Shown here: positions 50,604-58,017 of the stretch, one piece after another
How positions within the stretch are numbered: position 1 is the first letter of the stretch
Layout: each line of letters opens with the position of its first letter
DNA from: Ligilactobacillus faecis
GTDB taxonomy: Bacteria > Bacillota > Bacilli > Lactobacillales > Lactobacillaceae
Direction: 5' to 3'
Length of the DNA: 64,000 nt
Assembly: GCF_029889745.1 (NCBI RefSeq)
Contig: NZ_CP123639.1
Span: 1,338,501-1,402,500, forward strand
Made by a program: the position numbers and the translations under genes
Notes under the pieces: generated by a model
Database searches by the model: none
Told to the model about the DNA's origin: nothing
The model's input: only the letters and a program-made list of their open reading frames with translations

Positions 50604-50966
50604 GTGATCAAAGGGATCGGAAATGACATCGAAGAGATCAGGCGACTTGTCGTTTTGCAACAACAACAACCTAAAACAGTCTCCAAGCTGTTAACACCGG
50701 CTGAAGTAGTAGCATATGAAAAACTTTCTAAAAAACGTCAAGGTGAATATTTGACAGGACGCTTTTCAGCCAAAGAAGCCTACAGTAAAGCTCTTGGAAC
50801 TGGGATCGGGAAAGCAGTGAGTTTTCAAGAGCTCGAGATCTTAAATGACGATCTAGGGCGTCCCTACTTTACTAAGCATCCTTTACAAGATGACTGCTCA
50901 GCTTACGTCTCGATCTCACATACAAAAGAGTTTGTCGCTACAGTAGTCGTCTTGGAAACGCGCTAA
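50604..50966 (+). CDS. acpS: Holo-[acyl-carrier-protein] synthase
   Basis: 120-residue phosphopantetheinyl transferase that activates acyl carrier protein. IKGIGNDIEEIRRL at the start holds the Mg-binding Asp; GRFSAKEAYSKALGTGIG near 52 is the second signature. GTG start with AGGGGGAAAG. It stands before alr, as usual in lactobacilli, but cshA, normally next to it, is 15 kb upstream. Confidence 0.95.
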   Translation: MIKGIGNDIEEIRRLVVLQQQQPKTVSKLLTPAEVVAYEKLSKKRQGEYLTGRFSAKEAYSKALGTGIGKAVSFQELEILNDDLGRPYFTKHPLQDDCSAYVSISHTKEFVATVVVLETR

Positions 50967-50990
50967 TCAAGTATGAGAGAAGATGAAAAA

Positions 50991-52109
50991 ATGGTTGTAG
51001 GTCTACATCGTAAAGCCTATATCAAAGTTGATCTTGATGTGATCAGACAAAATATCAAATATGAATTGACTCGCATGGAAAAAAATCAAGAATTATTTGC
51101 CGTTGTAAAAGCCAATGCTTATGGCCACGGTCTCGTGCCTGTTGCCAAAGCAGCTAAACAAGCTGGTGCTACTGGTTTTTGTGTTGCTGTGATCGATGAA
51201 GGTGTGGCGCTAAGAGAAGCAGGTCTAACTGAAACGATCTTAGTCTTAGGTGTGACTCCAAGCGAGGATGCTCCTTACTTAGCAGAATATGAGCTTTCGA
51301 CGGCAGTTGGAGATCTTGAATATTTACAGCAAGTGTATCCTCTTTTAAAACAAAGTGGTCAAAAATTACGTGTCCACTTAGCCCTAGATACGGGGATGGG
51401 GCGGATCGGTTTTCGTGATCAAGCGAGCTTGCTAGAAGCACTCAATTTTTTACAAGAGCACACGAAGCAATTTGAGTTTGAAGGGATCTTTACGCATTTT
51501 TCAACAGCTGACGCTAAAGATACGACCTATTATGAACAGCAATTAGCTCGTTTTGAAGAGCTGATGGAAGTTGTTGAGAAACGCCCCCGCTACGTTCATG
51601 TTGCTAATTCTGCTGCTGCTGTTTGGCATAAAGATTGTGGTGGCAATGTCGTACGTTTTGGGATCACGATGTATGGTCTTAACCCTTCAGGAACAGAGCT
51701 AGTTTTGCCTAATGAATTTCAGCCGGCTTTAAGTTTTGAAAGCGAATTAGTCGCAGTTAAACGATTAGCGCCAGGAGATGGTGTTGGCTACGGTAAGACG
51801 TATACAGCTAAAGAACATGAATGGCTTGGCACAGTACCAGTGGGCTATGCTGACGGATGGTTACGGAGAATGCAAGGTTATCACGTTTTAGTTGGTGGCG
51901 AACTTTGTGAGATCGTTGGTCGAGTGTGTATGGATCAATTTATGGTCAAATTACCACATGAATTTCCACTCAAGACTAAGGTGACTTTATTGAGCAGTGA
52001 AAAGGACGCTCCACAATCACTGCAAAATGCAGCTACGTATGCAGACACGATCACATATGAGATCTTATGCGGTCTGTCAGAACGTGTACCGCGTTACTAT
52101 CAAAATTAG
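50991..52109 (+). CDS. alr: Alanine racemase
   Basis: PLP-dependent L/D-alanine racemase for peptidoglycan. ATG 50991 (MVVGLHRKAYIKVDLDVI) is chosen because family members start close to that point; ATG 50973 adds six residues. PLP lysine in AVVKANAYGHG near residue 40; catalytic Tyr region PVGYADGWLRRM near 270 and GRVCMDQFMV near 305. About 372 residues, full length. Co-transcribed with acpS. Confidence 0.95.
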   Translation: MVVGLHRKAYIKVDLDVIRQNIKYELTRMEKNQELFAVVKANAYGHGLVPVAKAAKQAGATGFCVAVIDEGVALREAGLTETILVLGVTPSEDAPYLAEYELSTAVGDLEYLQQVYPLLKQSGQKLRVHLALDTGMGRIGFRDQASLLEALNFLQEHTKQFEFEGIFTHFSTADAKDTTYYEQQLARFEELMEVVEKRPRYVHVANSAAAVWHKDCGGNVVRFGITMYGLNPSGTELVLPNEFQPALSFESELVAVKRLAPGDGVGYGKTYTAKEHEWLGTVPVGYADGWLRRMQGYHVLVGGELCEIVGRVCMDQFMVKLPHEFPLKTKVTLLSSEKDAPQSLQNAATYADTITYEILCGLSERVPRYYQN

Positions 52110-52162
52110 TATACATTTAAAGATTTTTGTGGTAAGATTTCCGTGATAATTATTGATCACGG
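52110..52162 (+). promoter_or_regulatory. Promoter with dyad before the 81-residue gene
   Basis: TATACA (52110-52115), 17-bp spacer, extended -10 TGG-TAAGAT (52133-52138). CCGTGAT (52141-52147) and ATCACGG (52156-52162) form a perfect 7-bp dyad over the expected start site, and its right arm touches the ribosome site GGAGG. Fits an autoregulatory operator or a hairpin that hides the ribosome site. Confidence 0.5.
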
Positions 52163-52173
52163 AGGATAAGATC

Positions 52174-52419
52174 ATGGTGGAAGATGATTGGAGAAGAGCA
52201 AAGGCCGTGTTGCAATATCAAAACATTGAGGAATTTTGCGAATTTTATGCGATCGATATCAATGAGATCAAAGATCATCCAGAATACGCAGCACGTATTG
52301 AAAAATATCATCAAGCTTTGGAAGACTTGATCATAGGCTACGACCAGATGGGATGCTTAAATCAAGAGCTTTGTGGTATTTTTGGAAAATGTGAATGTGA
52401 TACAGAGTATGGCTCTTAG
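52174..52419 (+). CDS. Unknown 81-residue protein with Cys-rich tail, in the mazE position
   Basis: Starts MVEDDWRRAKAVLQYQNIEE at ATG 52174 (GGAGG 52161-52165). Acidic, mostly helical by eye, ending in CLNQELCGIFGKCECD with four cysteines. It sits between alr and mazF, where other lactobacilli and bacilli encode the MazE/NdoAI antitoxin, but it shows neither an AbrB-type nor a ribbon-helix-helix pattern. It has its own promoter with a dyad. It could be an unrelated regulator or a new type of antitoxin; function unknown. Confidence 0.7.
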   Translation: MVEDDWRRAKAVLQYQNIEEFCEFYAIDINEIKDHPEYAARIEKYHQALEDLIIGYDQMGCLNQELCGIFGKCECDTEYGS

Positions 52420-52478
52420 CACAAGATCGAAGAAAGGCAATTATTTCAACAATGCAGTAGTGAGATCTCGTAGTTTTT

Positions 52479-52814
52479 TATCCATAGAAAGAATAAATAT
52501 GGAGTGGATAGTAAGTACAAAAATATAAGAACACTAAAGTATGTCTATATCCAAAATAGATGCTAAGTTAAGTTTTGATCGTTTTTTAGAACTATTTAGA
52601 GTAAAAGTCGACTTTAGCTAAATTATAAGTCAGAAAAGATCATTTTAAAGTTTTGGCTAAAGTTGACTAAGATCAAAGCGTTATCTTGATCAGGATATAG
52701 GCCTACTTGTGTAGATGATCGTCAATAAATCAAGAAAGGAAATATATAATTCTTTCTAATTATGTAGGATAAGGGGTAAAGTTCTACATAATTCCATATT
52801 TTATATAGCAAATC
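52479..52814 (+). promoter_or_regulatory. Long structured leader of mazF, related to the cshA leader
   Basis: 395 bp lie between the 81-residue gene and mazF. Block 1 (52479-52510): TATCCA pairs with TGGATA around AGAAAGAATAAATATGGAG. The middle holds several inverted repeats, e.g. AGTCGACTTTAGC with GCTAAAGTTGACT and GATCAA/TTGATC. Block 2 (52715-52758) has AGAAAG/CTTTCT. A perfect 10-bp hairpin AATTATGTAG/CTACATAATT precedes block 3 (52791-52810, ATTCCATATTTTATATAGCA), which ends 4 nt before the mazF start. The same three blocks precede cshA. A 26-codon open frame (ATG 52540 region) without a ribosome site is probably spurious. Confidence 0.65.
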
Positions 52815-53234
52815 ATGGGAAAAGAACTGGTTAAAAGAGGTGACATTTTCTATGCTGACTTATCGCCTGTCGTAGGTTCTGAACAAGGTGGCATGAGGCC
52901 TGTTCTTGTGATCCAAAACAATATCGGAAATAAATTTAGTCCAACCGTGATCGTAGCGGCGATCACTTCTAAGATCTCTAAACCAAAAATGGTGACACAT
53001 GTTGCTTTGAAAGCAGCTCCTAAGGGAAAAAAAGGTTTGGAAAAAGATTCAGTTGTATTATTAGAACAATTGCGTACATTAGATAAACAGAGACTACAAG
53101 ACAAGATAACGAAGCTAGATGATTCTACGATGAGGTCGGTCGACTATGCACTCAAAGTCAGTGTTGGTCTGATCGACATACATAATCGAAATATATCAGA
53201 AAATAAAGATCAAACTAGATCACATACTAAATAA
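52815..53234 (+). CDS. mazF: MazF/PemK-type mRNA interferase (NdoA-like)
   Basis: 139-residue toxin of the MazF fold. [21 protein letters not shown] near residue 6 is the family start, with the catalytic Arg in MRPVLVIQN; then [13 protein letters not shown] near 47 and [17 protein letters not shown] near 80. The C-terminal tail is about 20 residues longer than Bacillus NdoA and charged. No ribosome site is visible before ATG 52815, only block 3 of the structured leader. No recognisable MazE is encoded upstream. Confidence 0.92.
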   Translation: MGKELVKRGDIFYADLSPVVGSEQGGMRPVLVIQNNIGNKFSPTVIVAAITSKISKPKMVTHVALKAAPKGKKGLEKDSVVLLEQLRTLDKQRLQDKITKLDDSTMRSVDYALKVSVGLIDIHNRNISENKDQTRSHTK

Positions 53235-53294
53235 GAAAGACTTTGTGCTTAGTGATCTGAGACCCGTCAAGTGAACAACTAAATAATTAAAATT

Positions 53295-54203
53295 CTAGGC
53301 AGCCTGATTCCGGTATTCTTCTGGAGTCAGGCTGTTTAGTTTTATTTGGTAACGTTGGGTATTGTAGAACTTGATATAGTTTTCGATCATTTCTACAAGT
53401 TCTCCATATGTTTCACATTTTAGCCAATAATAACATTCTGTCTTGAAATGACTCCAAAAACTTTCCATTGGTGCATTATCGATACATTTTCCCACTCGAG
53501 ACATACTTCTTGTAACACCATGCCTTGAGGTCAACCGGAGATATTCTCTTGAAGTATATTGAAATCCACGGTCACTGTGAAGAAGTAGATCAGCTCCATT
53601 TAAATGCGTGAATGCTTTTTCCAAAGTCTTCATGACAAGCCGATTATCATTTCTTTTACTAATTTCAAAACTTATGATGGATCCATCGTATAGATCCTTG
53701 ATCGCACTTAAATAAGCTTTTTGTCCTAAGCCATACTCTAAATAAGTGACATCAGTCACCCACTTTTGATTAGGTTCAGTAGCGGAAAAATCACGACCTA
53801 AAGTATTTTCTTCGTAGTTTAAATGTTCTGAATGAGTACAACCTCGGCGTTTGCGTCGGATCACTGAATATAAACCAAGGACTCTCATTAGGCGACGAAT
53901 ACGTTTGAAGTTATATTGTTTTTGATACTTTCGATTGATAAGAAGAGTCATTCTTCTAGAACCGTAAATTCCATTTAAAGCATGAAATTCTTTTTTTATG
54001 ATCTCACTTAACCATTCATTTTCCAAAGTACATTGTGATTTTGGAGCAGTTAAATAACGATAATACCCTGAGCGCGATACATTTAAGATCGCACAAAGGA
54101 TCCAGAGTTCAATTTGTGGAAACTCTTTAAGAACTTCCTGAATAGCTTTAAAACGCAGATTTTTAGGTATAAAGCTTATCTCCTCCTTTCGAGTTCGTCC
54201 AAT
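53295..54203 (-). CDS. IS150-type transposase OrfB (made by -1 frameshift)
   Basis: About 302 codons in the -1 frame from the A7 slippery run (54203-54209) in orfA. N-terminal helix-turn-helix region IELWILCAILNVSRSGYYRYL, then the rve integrase core: WVTDVTYLEYG (first Asp), LLLHSDRGFQYTS (second Asp) and CIDNAPMESFWSHFKTE (Glu), then YNTQRYQIKLNSLTPEEY. Complete DDE set and intact frame, so potentially active. No separate start with a good ribosome site was found. Confidence 0.9.
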   Translation of the reverse strand: MGRTRKEEISFIPKNLRFKAIQEVLKEFPQIELWILCAILNVSRSGYYRYLTAPKSQCTLENEWLSEIIKKEFHALNGIYGSRRMTLLINRKYQKQYNFKRIRRLMRVLGLYSVIRRKRRGCTHSEHLNYEENTLGRDFSATEPNQKWVTDVTYLEYGLGQKAYLSAIKDLYDGSIISFEISKRNDNRLVMKTLEKAFTHLNGADLLLHSDRGFQYTSREYLRLTSRHGVTRSMSRVGKCIDNAPMESFWSHFKTECYYWLKCETYGELVEMIENYIKFYNTQRYQIKLNSLTPEEYRNQAA

Positions 54204-54865
54204 TTTTTTAAAACGATATTTTCTGCTTCTAGATATTTATTACGTTCTTTCAAACGTAGGATCTCAAGCTTGAGACGCTCAGTTTCAGAAAGAGTCTTAT
54301 AATCACGATCTTTAACTGTTTTACCACGATTATCGTATAATGCCTTTTCGCCATCTACTTCAAACTTTTTGACCCAATTATAGACTTGGGAATAAGAAAC
54401 ATTATATTTATCGATCGCTTTGTGATAATTCTTATTATTAGCAAGTGTATACTGAACTATTTCGAGCCGTTCCTTAAAAGTAGTTTTACGTCCATGTTTC
54501 ATTCTATTACGACCTCCAATGGTAGCTTTAAAGCCTTTTCCATTAGTATACAAGTTGATCCATTTACGTAAAACCGAAACACTCGAAATATTGTATTTAT
54601 CACAAATTTTCTTTGGTGAACGTCCATTTTCTAAATATTCTAGAACCGCAGTTGTTTTTAATTCAACTGAATATTCTTTCCAGGTTCTAGACTCTTTTAA
54701 GCCATCTAAACCGCCAGCTTTGTATTTTCTGATCCAATTATCAAATGTATTTTTAGAAATGGTATATTTCCGGCAGATAAAGTACTTACTATATTGTCCA
54801 CTAAGATACTCGGAGACTGCCTGGTATCTTTCTTCAAGTGTATGTTTAGTAGTTCTTCTAGACAT
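54176..54865 (-). CDS. IS150-type transposase OrfA
   Basis: About 229 residues from ATG 54865 (MSRRTTKHTLEERYQAV; AGGGGGA upstream). Two to three helix-turn-helix repeats, e.g. YTISKNTFDNWIRKYKAGG, YNISSVSVLRKWINLY and YNVSYSQVYNWVKKF, then a leucine zipper-like coiled coil ETERLKLEILRLKERNKYLE. Near the end TTA AAA AAA TTG provides the -1 slippery site. Typical IS150-group architecture. Confidence 0.92.
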   Translation of the reverse strand: MSRRTTKHTLEERYQAVSEYLSGQYSKYFICRKYTISKNTFDNWIRKYKAGGLDGLKESRTWKEYSVELKTTAVLEYLENGRSPKKICDKYNISSVSVLRKWINLYTNGKGFKATIGGRNRMKHGRKTTFKERLEIVQYTLANNKNYHKAIDKYNVSYSQVYNWVKKFEVDGEKALYDNRGKTVKDRDYKTLSETERLKLEILRLKERNKYLEAENIVLKKLDELERRR

Positions 54866-54881
54866 AAAAAATCCCCCTAGA

Positions 54882-54985
54882 GTGATCACAGAATCTTTAT
54901 TATTTCCGTGTCCACTCTAGGGGAATCATATCAGTGATCACAGAATCTTTATTATTTCCGTGTCCACTCTAGGGGAATCATATCA
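54882..54985. repeat. 52-bp tandem direct repeat at the IS150 end
   Basis: The unit 54882-54933 is repeated exactly at 54934-54985. It contains the last ~33 bp of the IS end (GTGATCACAGAATC...) plus 19 bp CTCTAGGGGAATCATATCA. Inside, CCCCTAGAGTG and CACTCTAGGGG form an 11-bp inverted repeat around the IS end. Confidence 0.92.
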
Positions 54986-55010
54986 TAGAGCATAAGGCCT
55001 TTCTTATTTT

Positions 55011-55076
55011 TTAGGCATTGACTGCGATCACGACTTTATCAAAACTTTGAGCGCTCTCAAGATAACGGTGAGGCTT
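55011..55076 (-). pseudogene. Remnant of a zinc-type alcohol dehydrogenase/quinone reductase C-terminus
   Basis: The minus strand reads HRYLESAQSFDKVVIAVNA then stop, which is the usual end of MDR-family oxidoreductases (...GKVVI). The frame is blocked by a stop just upstream, and no coherent frame continues toward 55206. Probably a gene destroyed around the IS insertions. The rest of 54986-55206 shows nothing else. Confidence 0.4.
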
Positions 55077-55257
55077 TTAACTAGCGTGCGGGGAAAGTTT
55101 TTGTAGCGGTAAATAAAATTCGGCAGACGGCTAAAGCAACACACAGATCCAAATTTTCTAAATAATAAAGCGACAATGCTACAAATGAGACCATAAGATC
55201 TTTAATGAGATTCAGCCGGAAATCCCGTGACTTCAGTCATGGGATGGATAGGCCCTG

Positions 55258-55707
55258 TCAAGCTCCGTAAGGGGCTTTTTTCATCTCATTGTATTTTTGA
55301 TCGTTTATATATTTCTCAACTACTTCTTTACTCATATTACCTAATGTGCTCATGTAGTAACTAGGCGACCATAAATGACCACCCCAGTATCGGGACTGCC
55401 GAATTTCCGGGTGTCGACGTAAGAAAATAAAGGCACTTCTGCCTTTGAGCGCTTTGATGGCGCTAGTCGGTGCCTTGCTAGGCGGAAAGCTAATTAAGAC
55501 ATGAACATGGTCAGGCATAACTTCCATTTTCTCGATTACGATTTCGTTATCCTCGGCTACTTGCCATAGGATATCCTTCATTTCGTTTGATAACTCATCA
55601 GTAGTAAAAGTTTTATGACGATATTTAGTAACCCAAATTAGATGGAAATGGAAGTTATAGATATATCGTCTGGTATATACTGCGTCTTTGATTTTATCTT
55701 TACTCAT
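55258..55707 (-). CDS. tnpA: IS200/IS605 Y1 transposase TnpA, copy 2
   Basis: 149 residues, HUH motif HVHVLISF and nucleophile Tyr in VVEKYINDQKYN, as in copy 1, from which it differs at two residues. Start at ATG 55707 with AGGGGTAAATAAAATG. Divergent from tnpB with about 74 bp between the two starts. Intact. Confidence 0.95.
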   Translation of the reverse strand: MSKDKIKDAVYTRRYIYNFHFHLIWVTKYRHKTFTTDELSNEMKDILWQVAEDNEIVIEKMEVMPDHVHVLISFPPSKAPTSAIKALKGRSAFIFLRRHPEIRQSRYWGGHLWSPSYYMSTLGNMSKEVVEKYINDQKYNEMKKAPYGA

Positions 55708-55781
55708 TTTATTTACCCCTATATTTATTATCATTGACATATGATACAATATCATTATATCAATTAAGGAGGTGGAATCAA

Positions 55782-57032
55782 ATGAAGTCAATGGCGAAAA
55801 TGCAATATCATTATGGCCTGAAAATGCGTTGCTACCCTAGTGACCAACAAAAGCAGTTGATTAAAATTAACAGTGACGCTAGTCGCTTTATCTATAACGA
55901 AATGGTTGCGATCGGTAAGGAACTGATGCAACTTCGCAGAGTTAAGTTACCGATTGACACAGTCCAGGAGCGTATTAAGCAACTAACTATGCGTCAAAAC
56001 GCTAAACAAATGTCTAATCACTATCAATTTTTAGAAGATAAACGAATTGACAGTTTGGCGAAAGCTAATGCCATTCAGAACTACCGAAAAGCTTGGAATG
56101 CTTTTCGGAAGATTCACACTGCTGGTGTTCCTAAATTTCATCGAAAGAGTTATCGCTGGCGTTATCAAACCAATTGTCAATACCCAGGGCAAAAGACTGC
56201 GTTGCTAACTAACGGTACAGTATGTTTTCTAGATAATAGCCATATCAAAGTACCTAAAATAGGATTGTTACGTGTTGCCGGTTCCCAAGCACGTCTCTTG
56301 AGGAGAATGTGTGAGACTAGAATTGGTACTGTGACATTGACTAAAGATCCAGCGGATCACTTCTTTCTATCAATGCAACTAGCTTCAGATGAATCTTTTG
56401 TTAAAGTGTCCAAAGCTAATCACGGACATATTGGAATTGATCTTAATACTGATAATTTCTTAACCGATAGTGACGGTAACACAGTTCCTAACCCACGATA
56501 TTATCGTACTATTAAAGGCAAATTAGCTAAAGAACAGCGTATTCTATCTAGACGACAACGCCGTGCCAAGAAAGAACATCGCTCTTTACAGAATAGTAAA
56601 AATTACCAAAAGCAACGCTTGTTAGTTGCTAAACTCCATGTCAAAGTAATGAACCAAAGACATAATTTTCTCCAACAAATCTCTACTGCACTAATCAAGA
56701 ACCACGATTTAGTAGTAGCTGAGGAGTTGCGTAGTAAGAATATGCTCAAGAATCATGCTTTAGCGCTTAGTATTTCTGACGTTGGCTGGCGAACATTTCT
56801 CGGCATGTTGGCTTATAAAGCAGATCTATATGGTCGACAATTTATCACAATCAGCCCAAGAAATACTACACAAACATGTCACAATTGTGGCTTTGTGATG
56901 GGTACTAATGGCACGAACAAACTAACGTTAGCTGATCGAAAATGGACGTGTCCGAACTGTGGTATTCATCATATTCGTGATTGGAATGCAGCTAAAAATA
57001 TTCTGGATAAGGGAATTGCTAAATTATCCTGA
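55782..57032 (+). CDS. tnpB: TnpB RNA-guided endonuclease, copy 2
   Basis: 416 residues from ATG 55782 (AGGAGGTGGAATCAAATG); the longer frame is ignored. Same RuvC motifs as copy 1 (GIDLNTDNFLTD, VVAEELRSKNM, DWNAAKNIL). The last ~70 codons are a different allele: DLYGRQFITISPRNTTQTCHNCGF against KLYNHQFVTVSPKNTTQTC in copy 1, with many synonymous changes too. The zinc finger here is the usual CHNCGF...CPNC. Confidence 0.95.
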   Translation: MKSMAKMQYHYGLKMRCYPSDQQKQLIKINSDASRFIYNEMVAIGKELMQLRRVKLPIDTVQERIKQLTMRQNAKQMSNHYQFLEDKRIDSLAKANAIQNYRKAWNAFRKIHTAGVPKFHRKSYRWRYQTNCQYPGQKTALLTNGTVCFLDNSHIKVPKIGLLRVAGSQARLLRRMCETRIGTVTLTKDPADHFFLSMQLASDESFVKVSKANHGHIGIDLNTDNFLTDSDGNTVPNPRYYRTIKGKLAKEQRILSRRQRRAKKEHRSLQNSKNYQKQRLLVAKLHVKVMNQRHNFLQQISTALIKNHDLVVAEELRSKNMLKNHALALSISDVGWRTFLGMLAYKADLYGRQFITISPRNTTQTCHNCGFVMGTNGTNKLTLADRKWTCPNCGIHHIRDWNAAKNILDKGIAKLS

Positions 57033-57207
57033 CTTATCTGTCCCTATGGCAACCTGGGGACATAAAAGGCGTTGGTAATTAGACGACCGCTACTTGATTG
57101 CAACTTTGGTTGGTCAAGCAAGTTGTCCCTATCTACGCAAATTGTGGTCTGAAACTCACGAGGATTTTCGGCTCACAAGCCATTGACTTTAGTCAGTGGT
57201 GGTTGAC
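57033..57207 (+). ncRNA. Right end and predicted omegaRNA 3' part, copy 2
   Basis: 175 bp from the tnpB stop to the right end, with hairpins such as GCCATTGACT / AGTCAGTGG near the tip. By analogy with characterised TnpB systems it forms the guide RNA scaffold, the guide starting at 57208 (GGCTTCATTAAAAATAAAAG). Expression not shown by the sequence. Confidence 0.5.
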
Positions 57208-57234
57208 GGCTTCATTAAAAATAAAAGATGATGA

Positions 57235-57240
57235 TATAAT
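57235..57240 (+). promoter_or_regulatory. Extended -10 of the maa-like gene
   Basis: TGA-TATAAT 30 bp before the acetyltransferase start. The expected -35 region lies about 5-10 bp outside the IS605 end, so the insertion may have altered this promoter. Confidence 0.5.
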
Positions 57241-57270
57241 TGGAAAAAAACAGTCGAAAGGATGGTAGTT

Positions 57271-57900
57271 ATGGATTTTGAATACCAACAGATGTTAGCT
57301 GGAGAGTTATATTTAGCGGCTGGGATCGCTCCTGAAAATAAATCGGTGCATGGTAAAAAGATCGCACAAAAGATCAATCAAACACCGATCGAAGACCGCC
57401 AAAAGATCATTGCTTTGACTAAAGAAATGTTTGGTAAAACCGGGCAAGATCTCTTTGTAACGCCACCAGTTTACGTTGATTATGGACGCCATGTTAGTGT
57501 TGGAGAGCATTTTTATGCTAATATGGATTGCATTTTTTTAGATGTCAATCGGATCACGATCGGTGACAATGTTATGTTAGGACCGCGAGTTGGCCTATAC
57601 ACTGCCGGTCATCCGCTTGATAGTGATGTGCGCAATATCGACCAGTTAGAATTTGGCCTTCCGATCGTGATCGAAGATAATGTTTGGTTAGGCGGAAACG
57701 TAGTCGTTTTACCTGGCGTAACGATCGGAAAAAATACAGTTATCGGTAGTGGCTCTGTCGTGACAAAAGATATCCCAGCTGATAGTATTGCAGTCGGTAA
57801 TCCTGCCAAAGTCATCAAAAAGCTTGGTGCTAAAGAAAAAGAGTATTGGGAGGACAAAAAAGCTAAATATTTAGCTGCTAAAAAAGCAAGTCAAAGGTAA
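57271..57900 (+). CDS. Maltose/galactoside O-acetyltransferase (hexapeptide repeat)
   Basis: 209-residue left-handed beta-helix acetyltransferase of the Maa/LacA type. An N-terminal Mac domain (YQQMLAGELYLAAGIAPEN) comes first. The hexapeptide repeats contain FYANMDCIFLDVNRITIGDN, GLYTAGHPLD with the catalytic His near 115, and VWLGGNVVVLPGVTIG. It acetylates sugars such as maltose or galactosides with acetyl-CoA, perhaps for detoxification. GAAAGGA fits ATG 57271; the ATG at 57262 is inside that site. Confidence 0.88.
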   Translation: MDFEYQQMLAGELYLAAGIAPENKSVHGKKIAQKINQTPIEDRQKIIALTKEMFGKTGQDLFVTPPVYVDYGRHVSVGEHFYANMDCIFLDVNRITIGDNVMLGPRVGLYTAGHPLDSDVRNIDQLEFGLPIVIEDNVWLGGNVVVLPGVTIGKNTVIGSGSVVTKDIPADSIAVGNPAKVIKKLGAKEKEYWEDKKAKYLAAKKASQR

Positions 57901-57905
57901 TAAAG

Positions 57906-57949
57906 TCTCTCTGAGAGCTGTTTTTCCAGCTGATCTCAGAGAGATTTTT
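57906..57949 (+). terminator. Terminator of the maa-like gene
   Basis: TCTCTCTGAGA / TCTCAGAGAGA stem with inner AGCTG / CAGCT, then TTTTT. Confidence 0.88.
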
Positions 57950-57977
57950 GATATGTGCTAGTTAACAAGAGCCGTGG

Positions 57978-58003
57978 TATAATAACAAGCGAACAACAGT
58001 TTG
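57978..58003 (+). promoter_or_regulatory. sbcDC promoter with LexA-like box
   Basis: Extended -10 TGG-TATAAT (57978-57983). Seven bp downstream, CGAACAACAGTTTG (57990-58003) matches the Gram-positive LexA box CGAACNNNNGTTCG with one mismatch and covers the expected start site. Predicts SOS induction. Confidence 0.55.
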
Positions 58004-58017
58004 AAAAGAGGGGTAAG

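Larger units (their letters stand above)
53272..54966 (-). mobile_element. IS3-family (IS150 group) insertion sequence
   Basis: Terminal repeats read TGAACAACTAAATAATTAAA from the low-coordinate end and TGGACACGGAAATAATAAAG from the high end. Two overlapping frames, orfA and orfB, on the minus strand, joined by a -1 shift at A7. The orfA-side end is duplicated in a 52-bp tandem repeat, so the outer end could be 54914 or 54966. No target duplication is apparent. Confidence 0.85.
55207..57207 (+). mobile_element. IS200/IS605-family element, copy 2 (2,001 bp)
   Basis: Same element as 23944-25944 in inverted orientation, also exactly 2,001 bp. Preceded by TTTAAT (55201-55206) and followed by GGCTTCATTAAAA. 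Subterminal hairpins at both ends, no target duplication. The two copies are nearly identical except for a ~210-bp patch at the 3' end of tnpB. Confidence 0.93.

Noticed and set aside
52535-52620. A 26-codon antitoxin frame (MSISKIDAKLSFDRFLELF...) inside the mazF leader
   Set aside because: No ribosome site, weak coding character, and it overlaps strong inverted repeats better explained as RNA structure.
57947-57952. TTGATA as the -35 of the sbcDC promoter
   Set aside because: About 25 bp from the -10, too far; the extended -10 is likely enough.
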